Numbered from the stretch's first letter, positions 51,992 through 60,199 are shown. The stretch: DNA of 64,000 bases from a bacterium (GCA_021816845.1 JAKAWT010000001.1:248001-312000); one strand, 5' to 3'. Translations and numbers: made by a program. The notes: generated from the sequence alone by a model not told the origin.

Positions 51992-53947
51992 TTAAAGGAC
52001 TTCTCCTTCTTTTGCTGCTGGTTCCTCACCATCCTCTGGTGAAGACTGTTCTTGATTAGAAGATTCTCCTCCTGATTCACCGCCTTGGGACTGATCTCCT
52101 TGAGGCTGATCTCCTTGTGGCTCACCACCTTGAGGCTCAGATTGTTGGTACATAGAACTACCAATTTCTTGCATCAAGGATTCAAGCTCATTTATAGCAG
52201 TTTGAATTTCTTCCTTCAAAACAGGCTCTTTTGAAGAAACTTCTTTTAATTTTGCAATTTTATCTGTTAGTTGAGATTTTTTATCTTCAGGAATTTTATC
52301 TTTATTCTCATCTATAAATTTTTCAGATGAAAAGATTACAGTTTCTGCAGTATTTTTTATCTCAACACTTTCCTTTTTTGCTTTATCTTCCTCTTCATGT
52401 TCCTTTGCCTCTTTAAGAAGTTTTTCAACTTCCTCGTCAGATAATGCTGTATTGGCTGTTATAGTTATATGTTGACTCTTCCCTGTGGCTTTATCAGATG
52501 CAGATACTTTTAATATCCCATTAGCATCAATATCAAAGGCAACTTCAATTTGAGGAATACCTCTTGGAGCTGGAGCAATACCATCAAGAATAAATCTCCC
52601 TAATGTTTTGTTGTCTGCAGCCATTTCTCTTTCCCCTTGTAAAATATGTATTTCAACTGAAGTTTGGCTATCTGCAGCAGTAGTAAATATCTGTTTTTTC
52701 TGAATAGGAATTGTAGCATTTCTCTCTATAAGTCTTGTGGACACACCCCCTAACGTTTCAAGCCCTAAAGATAAAGGTGTAACGTCAAGTAATGTTACAT
52801 CCCTAACATCACCAGCTAGAACTCCAGCTTGAACTGCTGCTCCAACAGCAACAACTTCATCTGGGTTTACGCTCTTGTTCGGTTCTTTTTTGAAAAAATC
52901 TTTAACCGCATCAACTATTGCTGGCATTCTAGTCATTCCACCTACAAGGATAACTTCATCAATATCTGAAGGACTCTTTTTTGCATCAGCCAAAGCTTTT
53001 TTCACTGGTTCCATAGTTTCTTTTACTAGATCTCCAACCAAATTTTCAAGTTGAGCCCTAGTCATTGTTATATTTAAATGTTTTGGACCAGATGCATCTG
53101 CAGTTATAAATGGAATATTTATTTGTGTTTGAGCAGTAGATGAAAGTTCTATTTTTGCTTTTTCAGCTGCTTCCTTAAGTCTCTGTAATGCAGAAGAATC
53201 TTTTCTTAAATCAACACCATTTGTTTTTTTAAAATCCTCAGCTAGATAATCGATAATTTTTCTATCAAAATCATCCCCTCCAAGATGAGTATCTCCATTT
53301 GTAGATATAACCTCAAAAACACCATCTCCTAATTCTAGTATTGAAATATCAAATGTTCCTCCTCCAAGATCATATACAGCAATTGTCTGTTCTCCTTTTT
53401 TATCAAAACCATATGCTAATGCTGCTGCAGTAGGTTCATTTACTATTCTCTTTACATCCAAACCTGCTATTTTACCAGCATTTTTAGTTGCTTGTCTTTG
53501 TGAATCATCAAAATATGCAGGAACAGTAATTACAGCCTCTGTTATCTTTTCACCTAAAAAACTTTCTGCATCCTGTTTTAATTTGGATAAAACCATAGCA
53601 GAAATTGCCTCAGGAGCTAACCACTCATCTCCAAATTTGATTTCTACTCCTCCACCTGTAGATTTTCTTATTTCAAATGGAAGTAATTTTATATCTCTTT
53701 GAACTTCTGGATCATCAAAGGTTCTTCCTATAAGCCTTTTTATAGAATAAAAAGTATTTTTAGGATTTAAAACCATTTGATTCTTAGCTGTAACACCAAC
53801 AGCTCTAGATTTATCATTTAATATAGCTATGACAGAAGGAGTTGTGCGAGCACCCTCACTATTCTCTATAATAGTTGGAGTACCCCCCTCCATAACAGCC
53901 ATAGCTGAATTTGTTGTTCCTAAATCGATTCCTAATATTTTTGACAT
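51992..53947 (-). CDS. dnaK: Chaperone protein DnaK (Hsp70)
   Basis: 651 residues. ATPase domain: ILGIDLGTTNSAMAVM (about 4-19), IVNEPTAAALAYGF (about 168-181), YDLGGGTFDISILEL (about 192-206) and VILVGGMTRMPAI. Substrate-binding domain: LLDVTPLSLGLETLGGV and the ILQGEREMAADNKTLGRF stretch. It refolds proteins with DnaJ and GrpE. The C-terminal tail (about 605-651) is Gln/Gly/Glu-rich and partly built from 15-bp units. It is the last gene of hrcA-grpE-dnaK. Confidence 0.98.
   Translation of the reverse strand: MSKILGIDLGTTNSAMAVMEGGTPTIIENSEGARTTPSVIAILNDKSRAVGVTAKNQMVLNPKNTFYSIKRLIGRTFDDPEVQRDIKLLPFEIRKSTGGGVEIKFGDEWLAPEAISAMVLSKLKQDAESFLGEKITEAVITVPAYFDDSQRQATKNAGKIAGLDVKRIVNEPTAAALAYGFDKKGEQTIAVYDLGGGTFDISILELGDGVFEVISTNGDTHLGGDDFDRKIIDYLAEDFKKTNGVDLRKDSSALQRLKEAAEKAKIELSSTAQTQINIPFITADASGPKHLNITMTRAQLENLVGDLVKETMEPVKKALADAKKSPSDIDEVILVGGMTRMPAIVDAVKDFFKKEPNKSVNPDEVVAVGAAVQAGVLAGDVRDVTLLDVTPLSLGLETLGGVSTRLIERNATIPIQKKQIFTTAADSQTSVEIHILQGEREMAADNKTLGRFILDGIAPAPRGIPQIEVAFDIDANGILKVSASDKATGKSQHITITANTALSDEEVEKLLKEAKEHEEEDKAKKESVEIKNTAETVIFSSEKFIDENKDKIPEDKKSQLTDKIAKLKEVSSKEPVLKEEIQTAINELESLMQEIGSSMYQQSEPQGGEPQGDQPQGDQSQGGESGGESSNQEQSSPEDGEEPAAKEGEVL
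52091..52147. repeat. 15-bp tandem units in the dnaK tail
   Basis: CTGATCTCCTTG starts at 52091 and 52106; a diverged CTCACCACCTTG starts at 52121 and CTCAGATTGTTG at 52136. The period is exactly 15. They encode the Pro-Gln-Gly-Asp-Gln repeat. This subtype is not clearly palindromic. Confidence 0.7.
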
Positions 53948-53978
53948 AATAATATATTAACTAAATTAAATTTTTAAA

Positions 53979-54608
53979 CTAAGATTCTTTTTTCCCAACG
54001 ATTATCCTTGCTGGACGAATAACTTTCCCATTTTGTTCATATCCAACCCTAACAACTTGTATAACCTTATTCTCTTTTTCAGGATCATCAACATTCACTG
54101 TCCCTATTACCTCATGATTTAATGGAGAAAATGTATCTCCTTCGTTAACTACCATCACCTGAGCTCCCTGACTTTTCACAATATCATTACATTTATCTAA
54201 AATAAGTTTGATTCCACTTTTTATTTCGGATATATTAACTTTTTCATTTCCACCCTTCTCGCTCTGTTCAAGATGAACAATATATGAATATATATCATCT
54301 GATATTTCCAAAAATTGACGAAGTAACATGTTGTTTGTTATCCCAACCATATTCTCCTTTTCTATCTCCGTTCTCTTCTTTAGATTTTGATAATCAGATA
54401 AAGCACTTTTAAGTAAATTAGTTGTTTTCTCCAATTCACCTTTCAGAGCCTGTATTTCCTCATCCCTTTTATCAATTTCCTCAAGAACCTCATCTGTTAC
54501 ATCTTCCACACGAGAATCAACTTTCGCCTTTTTATTTTCTTTTAGATCTAGATCTTTTGGATCTAGATCCATTGGATCTAAATTCTTTTTTTGTTTTTTT
54601 TCTGCCAT
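53979..54608 (-). CDS. grpE: Nucleotide exchange factor GrpE
   Basis: 209 residues; releases ADP from DnaK. A long coiled coil (about 45-100, EEIDKRDEEIQALKGELEKTTNLLK) precedes the beta domain with GAQVMVVNEGDTFSPLNHEVIGTV in outline and the end VGYEQNGKVIRPARIIVGKK. The N-terminal tail has Leu-Asp-Pro-Met-Asp-Leu-Asp-Pro-Lys repeats encoded by three 15-bp palindromic units at 54544-54585, near-identical at the DNA level to those in the PrgI-like gene. It lies between hrcA and dnaK. Confidence 0.93.
   Translation of the reverse strand: MAEKKQKKNLDPMDLDPKDLDLKENKKAKVDSRVEDVTDEVLEEIDKRDEEIQALKGELEKTTNLLKSALSDYQNLKKRTEIEKENMVGITNNMLLRQFLEISDDIYSYIVHLEQSEKGGNEKVNISEIKSGIKLILDKCNDIVKSQGAQVMVVNEGDTFSPLNHEVIGTVNVDDPEKENKVIQVVRVGYEQNGKVIRPARIIVGKKES
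54544..54585. repeat. Three 15-bp palindromic units in grpE
   Basis: AGATCTAGATCT (54544-54555), GGATCTAGATCC (54559-54570) and GGATCTAAATTC (54574-54585), with an exact 15-base period. They encode Asp-Leu-Asp-Pro-Lys/Met near the GrpE N-terminus. Confidence 0.88.
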
Positions 54609-54645
54609 AATATTCTTTAAAACTTTAGATTTAAATTATTTTCTT

Positions 54646-55368
54646 TTACCATCCAGCTGTTACTTCTTCTAATGAATCAGTAACGTATCTTAGAACGGGG
54701 AATACTCTTTTGTAATCCATCCTATAAGGACCAATTACTGCAATATATCCCTGTTCTCCTCTGTGAAGCCTAAATCCAGAAAAGACAATTGCTGAATTTT
54801 TAAAACTATTAAATCCAGATTCTTCTCCTATTAAAACCTTCACATCTTGCTCATATGCCACCCCTTTCTCAAATATAGATTCTAGAATGTTATAATTCTC
54901 CAAAACTGAAACAACATTTTTCAAAACTGAAATATCCTCAAATTCAGGATAATCCAGAATTTCAGAGATTCCAGAGTAAAATAACGCATCTTCAAAAAGA
55001 GCGACTGCTGCATACTTTAGACTTGAAGAGAGTGTCTCAACTGCTGTCCTTAAAAGTTTGTCTCTTTGAAACCTAGCATCGTGAAACCCTTCCTTTATGT
55101 TCATCTCTTGGACATACCCCATCTCATCTTCTTTCAGCATATGTTCAATATAGTAACGAAAACCTACAGAAGTAGGAATTCTACCTGCAGAAAAATGTTC
55201 TTTTTCAATAAACCCAAGACCTATGAGATCGGCCATTTCATTTCTTATAGTTGCAGGAGAAGCTTTTATATTATACTTATCTGCAACAGAAACCGAACCC
55301 ACAGCTTGTGCTGTCTGCATAAACTCCAATATTATACATTCCAAAATTCTCTCTTGTCTCGGAGTCAT
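54646..55368 (-). CDS. hrcA: Heat-inducible transcription repressor HrcA (short form)
   Basis: 240 residues versus about 340 in most HrcA proteins. The winged helix at the N-terminus (RQERILECIILEFMQTAQAVGS, then SPATIRNEMADLIGLGFIEKEHFSAGRIPT) is typical and binds CIRCE. The C-terminal part retains FEDISVLKNVVSVLE and VIGPYRMDYKRVFPVL but is shortened in the middle. HrcA represses its own operon, here hrcA-grpE-dnaK, and is kept active by a chaperonin in other bacteria. A CIRCE-like repeat lies 7 bases upstream of its start. Confidence 0.9.
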   Translation of the reverse strand: MTPRQERILECIILEFMQTAQAVGSVSVADKYNIKASPATIRNEMADLIGLGFIEKEHFSAGRIPTSVGFRYYIEHMLKEDEMGYVQEMNIKEGFHDARFQRDKLLRTAVETLSSSLKYAAVALFEDALFYSGISEILDYPEFEDISVLKNVVSVLENYNILESIFEKGVAYEQDVKVLIGEESGFNSFKNSAIVFSGFRLHRGEQGYIAVIGPYRMDYKRVFPVLRYVTDSLEEVTAGW

Positions 55369-55374
55369 ATGTTA

Positions 55375-55401
55375 TTAGCAAAGATTAATATTAACTGCTA
55401 A
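55375..55401. promoter_or_regulatory. CIRCE-like HrcA operator
   Basis: TTAGCAAAG, nine bases, AACTGCTAA: the arrangement of CIRCE (TTAGCACTC-N9-GAGTGCTAA), with the outer six bases of each arm conserved and the inner three changed. It lies just downstream of the hrcA -10 box and 7 bases upstream of the hrcA start. This placement over the transcription start supports repression by HrcA. Confidence 0.75.
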
Positions 55402-55402
55402 T

Positions 55403-55431
55403 ATGTTAACACCTCCTTCAAATCTTGTCAA
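55403..55431 (-). promoter_or_regulatory. Promoter for hrcA-grpE-dnaK
   Basis: On the minus strand, TTGACA (55426-55431), a 17-base spacer and TAACAT (55403-55408). The start would be near 55396, inside the CIRCE-like element. Confidence 0.6.
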
Positions 55432-55478
55432 GGCATATATGTCAAGACATGTATGTCAAGATATACATCTTGTCAAGA
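55424..55478. repeat. Tandem TTGACA/TGTCAA repeats between divergent promoters
   Basis: TGTCAA appears at 55426, 55440, 55454 and about 55471, giving four TTGACA sequences on the minus strand at 14-, 14- and 17-base spacings. The outer two lie in CTTGTCAAG. The first is the hrcA -35 box and the last is part of the plus-strand -35 (TTGTCA at 55470-55475), so the array links both promoters and may bind a regulator. Confidence 0.65.
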
Positions 55479-55498
55479 GTCTAAAGAGAAAGTATAAT
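55470..55498 (+). promoter_or_regulatory. Promoter for the envelope gene cluster at 55507
   Basis: TTGTCA (55470-55475), a 17-base spacer and TATAAT (55493-55498), 8 bases before the ATG at 55507. It is divergent from the hrcA promoter. Confidence 0.7.
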
Positions 55499-55506
55499 TT
55501 AGGCAA

Positions 55507-55962
55507 ATGAAAAGGAAACTGCCCAAAATAATACTTATCCTTATTCTAGCCTTAATTGTCATAGTTATTGAACCTGTTGTAACAAAAAGGTTGTTTAATA
55601 TTCACAAGAAAGGGAGAACTTCATCTTTGGCAGTCACCTTACAAAGTGGAGAAGGGAAAGGATATATTCTAAAAACTATACTCTTCAAAGAGAACAATGT
55701 AACAAGCATTGAAAGTAACCTTTACAACGCATCTTCAATAAATCTTAGTGAAAATACAAACTCTCAAATATTTACCAATAGAGAATATATAAAAACTTCT
55801 TCATCACAAAACAAAGCATTATCTGCAGGCTCTTATAATATAACCTTAATATCATCTGGATATACTCAAAAAAATGTAGAAGTTAATCTTAAAGAAGGAT
55901 ATGATGTTTATGTTGAATTACAATTTTTCAAAATACCTGTAAATTCAACTTATGTAACTTAG
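55507..55962 (+). CDS. Membrane-anchored PEGA-like protein
   Basis: 151 residues. A basic N-terminus and one membrane helix (about 6-26) anchor an extracytoplasmic domain. The C-terminal part (about 105-145) has the PEGA-type pattern LSAGSYNITLISSGYTQKNVEVNLKEG in outline, followed by a strand of aliphatic residues. PEGA domains occur in surface proteins and are thought to bind cell-envelope components. The gene opens a plus-strand cluster (to about 60.5 kb) of envelope genes; the next gene starts 6 bases after its stop. Confidence 0.6.
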   Translation: MKRKLPKIILILILALIVIVIEPVVTKRLFNIHKKGRTSSLAVTLQSGEGKGYILKTILFKENNVTSIESNLYNASSINLSENTNSQIFTNREYIKTSSSQNKALSAGSYNITLISSGYTQKNVEVNLKEGYDVYVELQFFKIPVNSTYVT

Positions 55963-55968
55963 TAAATT

Positions 55969-58116
55969 ATGGCTAATAAAATTATTTTTGCAAAAAAATT
56001 ACCTATCACCCTAATATTTAATGGTGGGAATTTTTGTGCAATTAAATTAGCTGAAAATATAGTTGAAGAAGGAGGAAACGTAATAATAGTAGATGAATTT
56101 TCAAAAAATAACTCAGAAAGTGTAAGAAAATTAAAAATTATAAAGGATAAAAAACATAAAGGTGAAATAAAAATACTAGACATAATTTCTAATCCAAATT
56201 TGATAGAAACATTAGATGAAATAAATTTTGCCATTTTTTTCGGTGGATTTAATAGTATTTATGGAATAAACCATTCAAGACTACTAAGGAATATTGATTT
56301 ATTCTTTGAAATAGTTCTAAAAAATCATAGCAGATATCTAGTTGTTACAAATATAAATAAAACCGATGATGATCAATTTAATGAAGTAGAAGAGAGTTTA
56401 AAAACTAAAACTATAAAAGAGATGAAAGATATAAACGGTAGTATTGCAACGGGGAGTCTAATAGAAATGGGAGAGGTTTATGGAGAAACAATGGATACCT
56501 TTTTGAAAAACCCAATAAACTCAATATTAAAGAGTATAGAGGAAGATAAAATAATAAAAGTAGAAAATAGAAATAGATTCTATCATTATATCTATCTAGA
56601 AGATGCAGTAAATGCCATTATAAAGGTACTATTCTCTGATTCAGAGGGAGAATATAAAATATCAAATAAAGAAGATGTCTCTAATATTTCTCTAGCATTT
56701 AGAATTTCAGATCTTACAGGATTTAAAGTAGAGGAAGAAAAAAATGACCAAGAATTTAGCGTCCAAGAAGACAGAATGAAAACTACTATAGGAAACCTCT
56801 TGGGGTGGACCCCAGATACAAGTTTTGAGAATGGAATAATAAATACTGTAAGGGAGAGGGTTACAAATAAGGCTGCACCAATATCAATGTTTAAAGATGA
56901 AAATATTATTCCATCTACACAAAAAGACATAGGTGCAAAAAATTCTTTTAAAAAAGTGAACCTTTCCAATTTTGACAAAATAAAAGAACAATATTTAAAA
57001 AACGAATATATTAACCAAGGAGTATTCACACCTGAAAGAAAGAAACAATTAACAACTACAAGAAGAAAAAGGAAATTAATAAAAATTATAATAGTACTCC
57101 TTGCTGTTATTATAGTTTTTGTTATTGCTTCACTAATAGATTCATATATTAATTACGAATCTCTCCTTTCAAACCTTTCCTTACAACAACAATATTTATC
57201 TTCAGGACAATATGCTGAATCTCTATTTTATAACAAAAATGCACAATCTAATATATCTACTCTAAAAACATATATAGGGGTGTATGAACCAATATTATCA
57301 ATACTCTCAATGTATACACCTACAAAAGAAAATATCTTATCTGCATCAAACCTAAATAATTCTATGTATTATTTAATAAATAACACCAAAAATATAAACT
57401 CAATCAACACCTTAAATTTATCGAATGCTAATCCTGGGTTTATTTCTGCCATGCAGACACTTTCAACTCCATCTCCTGGTTTAATGCAAGTAAAAACTGC
57501 ATTATTAGAACTAAACTCTAATTCATTAACATCTGCTTTATATCAAAAACTTTCCAGTGAGATTAATTTTGTAAATAGTAGTTTGACCAATATTCAAAAT
57601 AGGGCAGAAATATACTATACCCTTCTATCTGGAAATAAGTCATATACAATAATTTATCTTAAAAGTAATACTCTACCATCTACTCAAGGAATCCAAGAAC
57701 CTCAGAACCTTGGATCTCAGATTCAGGGGAACCAGATTCAAGGTAATATTGAAAAATATGTTTATATAAAAATTTCAGATGGGAAAATTACAAGCATCGT
57801 GAATCCAAATAATCCGGGAGATCTCAATACTATACCAAAAGGTGGGTCTCTACCTGAAGCTTCTATGGAGATTTCCAGTCTTGTTAATTCTGCATTCAAG
57901 GTAAACAATACTGGGGTTTTGTATATAACAAAAAGTGCACAAAACAGTTTTAGCGCTGAACTTTCAGGACAAGATTTAATTAGTATATACACAGGGTCTA
58001 ATTACAATATGAGAATGCTTGCAGTAAAACTTATAACTCAAGCTTTAAAAACTCAGAACATTAGTCTATATATAACTAACCCAAAATACCAGTATATTAA
58101 CCTTCTTCTTAAATAA
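55969..58116 (+). CDS. Fusion of degenerate SDR/epimerase-like domain, membrane helix and extracytoplasmic DUF4012-like region
   Basis: 715 residues. Residues about 10-310 look like an extended short-chain dehydrogenase/NAD-dependent epimerase fold, with VIIVDEF after the first helix, LVVTNINKT, FYHYIYLEDAVNAIIKVL and GWTPDTSFENGI. The nucleotide-binding Gly pattern (FNGGNFCA) is weak and no clear YxxxK is seen, so catalysis is doubtful. One membrane helix (about 367-388) separates it from a long extracytoplasmic part. That part includes a segment SYTIIYLKSNTLPSTQGI reminiscent of the DUF4012 core and a Gln/Gly repeat. Such fusions are seen in CPR genomes and their function is unknown. Confidence 0.6.
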   Translation: MANKIIFAKKLPITLIFNGGNFCAIKLAENIVEEGGNVIIVDEFSKNNSESVRKLKIIKDKKHKGEIKILDIISNPNLIETLDEINFAIFFGGFNSIYGINHSRLLRNIDLFFEIVLKNHSRYLVVTNINKTDDDQFNEVEESLKTKTIKEMKDINGSIATGSLIEMGEVYGETMDTFLKNPINSILKSIEEDKIIKVENRNRFYHYIYLEDAVNAIIKVLFSDSEGEYKISNKEDVSNISLAFRISDLTGFKVEEEKNDQEFSVQEDRMKTTIGNLLGWTPDTSFENGIINTVRERVTNKAAPISMFKDENIIPSTQKDIGAKNSFKKVNLSNFDKIKEQYLKNEYINQGVFTPERKKQLTTTRRKRKLIKIIIVLLAVIIVFVIASLIDSYINYESLLSNLSLQQQYLSSGQYAESLFYNKNAQSNISTLKTYIGVYEPILSILSMYTPTKENILSASNLNNSMYYLINNTKNINSINTLNLSNANPGFISAMQTLSTPSPGLMQVKTALLELNSNSLTSALYQKLSSEINFVNSSLTNIQNRAEIYYTLLSGNKSYTIIYLKSNTLPSTQGIQEPQNLGSQIQGNQIQGNIEKYVYIKISDGKITSIVNPNNPGDLNTIPKGGSLPEASMEISSLVNSAFKVNNTGVLYITKSAQNSFSAELSGQDLISIYTGSNYNMRMLAVKLITQALKTQNISLYITNPKYQYINLLLK
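57703..57747. repeat. 15-bp tandem units in the DUF4012-like gene
   Basis: CAGAACCTTGG (57703), CAGATTCAGGG (57718) and CAGATTCAAGG (57733) are spaced by 15 bases. They encode a Gln-Ile-Gln-Gly-Asn repeat. Confidence 0.6.
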
Positions 58117-58138
58117 ATTATGGTATACTCATCTCATC

Positions 58139-58612
58139 ATGGAAGATAATAACTATGGTGATTATCCATACAAAACAATTCCTCTAGAGGTAGGAAATAC
58201 ACAAAACAATTTTGTTACAAATTTAAACTCTAGAGTTTTAAGTTCAAGAATACAAAAATATATTGGTATACAAAAAAAACTTTTATTATGGAAAAGACCT
58301 CTCTTTTTATTCTATAGTATATTTAGCATATATATCATCATATTATTACTATTTTTTACAATAAAATATTTCATATCTCTACCATCATTAATCCCTGCAT
58401 TACTTTTTAGCCAACATAGTTATTTAATATCTAAATATATATTGTTTTTTTTAATCATCATTGATATATCATTCTCTTTAATATCAACATTTATATATTT
58501 AAAAATTTATTATAGAATAAAAGAAATTGCATATTTTACCATTATATTCAATCTAATGTTTAGTGTTCTATTGTTTTTAACATTTTATAAGATTATACAG
58601 ATGTCATTATGA
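58139..58612 (+). CDS. Hypothetical membrane protein
   Basis: 157 residues: a polar N-terminus (about 1-45), then three or four membrane helices (about 55-80, 97-120 and 127-155). Very rich in Ile, Leu, Phe and Tyr. No family recognised. It overlaps the glycosyltransferase gene by 4 bases (ATGA), so the two are translationally coupled and may work together in the membrane. Confidence 0.55.
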   Translation: MEDNNYGDYPYKTIPLEVGNTQNNFVTNLNSRVLSSRIQKYIGIQKKLLLWKRPLFLFYSIFSIYIIILLLFFTIKYFISLPSLIPALLFSQHSYLISKYILFFLIIIDISFSLISTFIYLKIYYRIKEIAYFTIIFNLMFSVLLFLTFYKIIQMSL

Positions 58613-59706
58613 TTTCTATTCCAACAGAATACTTAAAATATATTATCTATTTACCTTTATTTATAGAGTCTTTTTTAATTTCAATTTTTCTAACACCAAT
58701 TGTTAGAGTAATAGCAGAAAAATTACAGGTTTATGATAATCCTCCTTCAGAAAGAACCGATTCCACTGCACCAAGAAGAATACATCTTACCAAAAAATTA
58801 AAACTTGGAGGAACTGCAATTATTTTCCCATTTATATTTCTAACTCTTTTAAATGTACCAATAACAAAGCAATTATTGGTATTCATTCTAGGTATTTTGA
58901 TTTTAGTTGTTACAGGAATAATAGATGATTTTTATGATGTATCTGCAAAATTTCAAATTGTAATGCAAATTATAGCAACACTATGTGTTACTTTGGCTGG
59001 AATAGATATAAGTTATGTATCAAAACCACTCGGTGGGATATCATCTTTAAGTTTTATTCCGTTCTCTATAGATGGTACAAAAATATACTTGGTGTCGTTT
59101 ATAGTTACAGTTATCTGGATACTTTTTATTATAAATGCAGTAAAATGGATGGCAGGAACAGACGGTCTAGCAGAAGGAAATGTTTCAATAGCTGCAGTTA
59201 TAATAGCATTAGTTTCAATACGTTTCCAAACATATGACACTGCAATTATGGGATTCATTTTTGCTGGATTAATGCTAGGATTCTTATTCTTTAACTTTTA
59301 TCCTTCAAAAATATTCTCTGGTTCTTCTGGAAAGAGTGTTTATGGTTTTATTATCGCAGTATTAGCTATTTACTCTGGTGCAAAATTAGGGTCTACCATA
59401 ATGGTATTATCTATACCAATAATCGATGCAGTTTGGGTTATTTTTACAAGAATCAAAGAAGAGAGACCTAAAGGTGTATTATCTTTGATGAAAATTAATG
59501 ACAAAAGACATCTACATCATAGGTTGTTACAACTTGGTTATTCACAAAAGAAAATAGCTCTAATTGAATACACTTTTACTGGAATAATAGGAATAATAGC
59601 CCTTATAGCAACAGGTTTTCATAAACTTATATTCCTTGCAACATTTGCACTCATTATATTCATTCTAATATTCACAATAAGTATGAGAACTAAAAAAACA
59701 TATTAA
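58609..59706 (+). CDS. MraY/WecA-family polyprenyl-phosphate glycosyl-1-phosphate transferase
   Basis: A 365-residue membrane enzyme with about 10 helices. Key motifs: DNPPSERTDSTAPRRIH and LGGTAI in the first part, the Asp-rich IIDDFYDVSAKFQI (about 104-117), the conserved NAVKWMAGTDGLAEG (about 180-194) and the C-terminal RHLHHRLLQLGYS with the His residues of the WecA/TagO group. It transfers a sugar-1-phosphate, probably GlcNAc- or a related HexNAc-phosphate, to undecaprenyl phosphate, beginning surface polysaccharide synthesis. The HHR motif favours WecA/TagO over MraY. Confidence 0.88.
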   Translation: MISIPTEYLKYIIYLPLFIESFLISIFLTPIVRVIAEKLQVYDNPPSERTDSTAPRRIHLTKKLKLGGTAIIFPFIFLTLLNVPITKQLLVFILGILILVVTGIIDDFYDVSAKFQIVMQIIATLCVTLAGIDISYVSKPLGGISSLSFIPFSIDGTKIYLVSFIVTVIWILFIINAVKWMAGTDGLAEGNVSIAAVIIALVSIRFQTYDTAIMGFIFAGLMLGFLFFNFYPSKIFSGSSGKSVYGFIIAVLAIYSGAKLGSTIMVLSIPIIDAVWVIFTRIKEERPKGVLSLMKINDKRHLHHRLLQLGYSQKKIALIEYTFTGIIGIIALIATGFHKLIFLATFALIIFILIFTISMRTKKTY

Positions 59707-59715
59707 TTAGAATTT

Positions 59716-59745
59716 TTGGTTTTAAGGATAATGATGTTGTATAAT
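59716..59745 (+). promoter_or_regulatory. Promoter for the zinc-ribbon gene
   Basis: TTGGTT (59716-59721), an 18-base spacer and TATAAT (59740-59745), which ends exactly 6 bases before the ATG at 59752. The TTG at 59716 is therefore better read as part of the -35 than as a start codon. Confidence 0.55.
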
Positions 59746-59751
59746 AATTAT

Positions 59752-60162
59752 ATGAAAGAAAAAATTAAAAAATCAAAAGGATATAATCAAAAAAACTCTA
59801 AACCTAAAAAAGATGTTTTAAAATTAGATGAAATTATAGGTTCTATACCTCTATATTGTGATAAATGTGGTTCTTTGCACAACAAAGATAATATTGAAAT
59901 AATAGATAAAAACGAAAACCTCACAATTATATATATGATGTGTGAAAATTGCCTTTCTAAAAACATTATGTATGTTATAAAACCACTCAATGTGATAAAT
60001 AAAACTGTAATAAATGTTGATTTAGAATCAAATGAAATAAAAAAATTTGCTGGATCAAAAGCTATAACTACAGATGATATATTAAATATCTATTCAATTA
60101 TAAAATCAAAAAAAATAAATAAAGCAAAAGATCTCATTGATGAATTATCAAAAATAGATTAA
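59752..60162 (+). CDS. Zinc-ribbon hypothetical protein
   Basis: 136 residues from the ATG at 59752. A Lys-rich N-terminus is followed by CDKC (about 39-42) and CENC (about 69-72), a four-Cys zinc ribbon. The C-terminal half has TTDDILNIYSIIKSKKINKAKDL. An upstream in-frame TTG (59716) lies in a promoter and is rejected. The family is not recognised; it lies upstream of a DciA-like gene and near dnaN, so a nucleic-acid role is possible. Confidence 0.6.
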   Translation: MKEKIKKSKGYNQKNSKPKKDVLKLDEIIGSIPLYCDKCGSLHNKDNIEIIDKNENLTIIYMMCENCLSKNIMYVIKPLNVINKTVINVDLESNEIKKFAGSKAITTDDILNIYSIIKSKKINKAKDLIDELSKID

Positions 60163-60199
60163 CTATAAACCCTAATATAGATAAAAGGTTTGAAATAAA

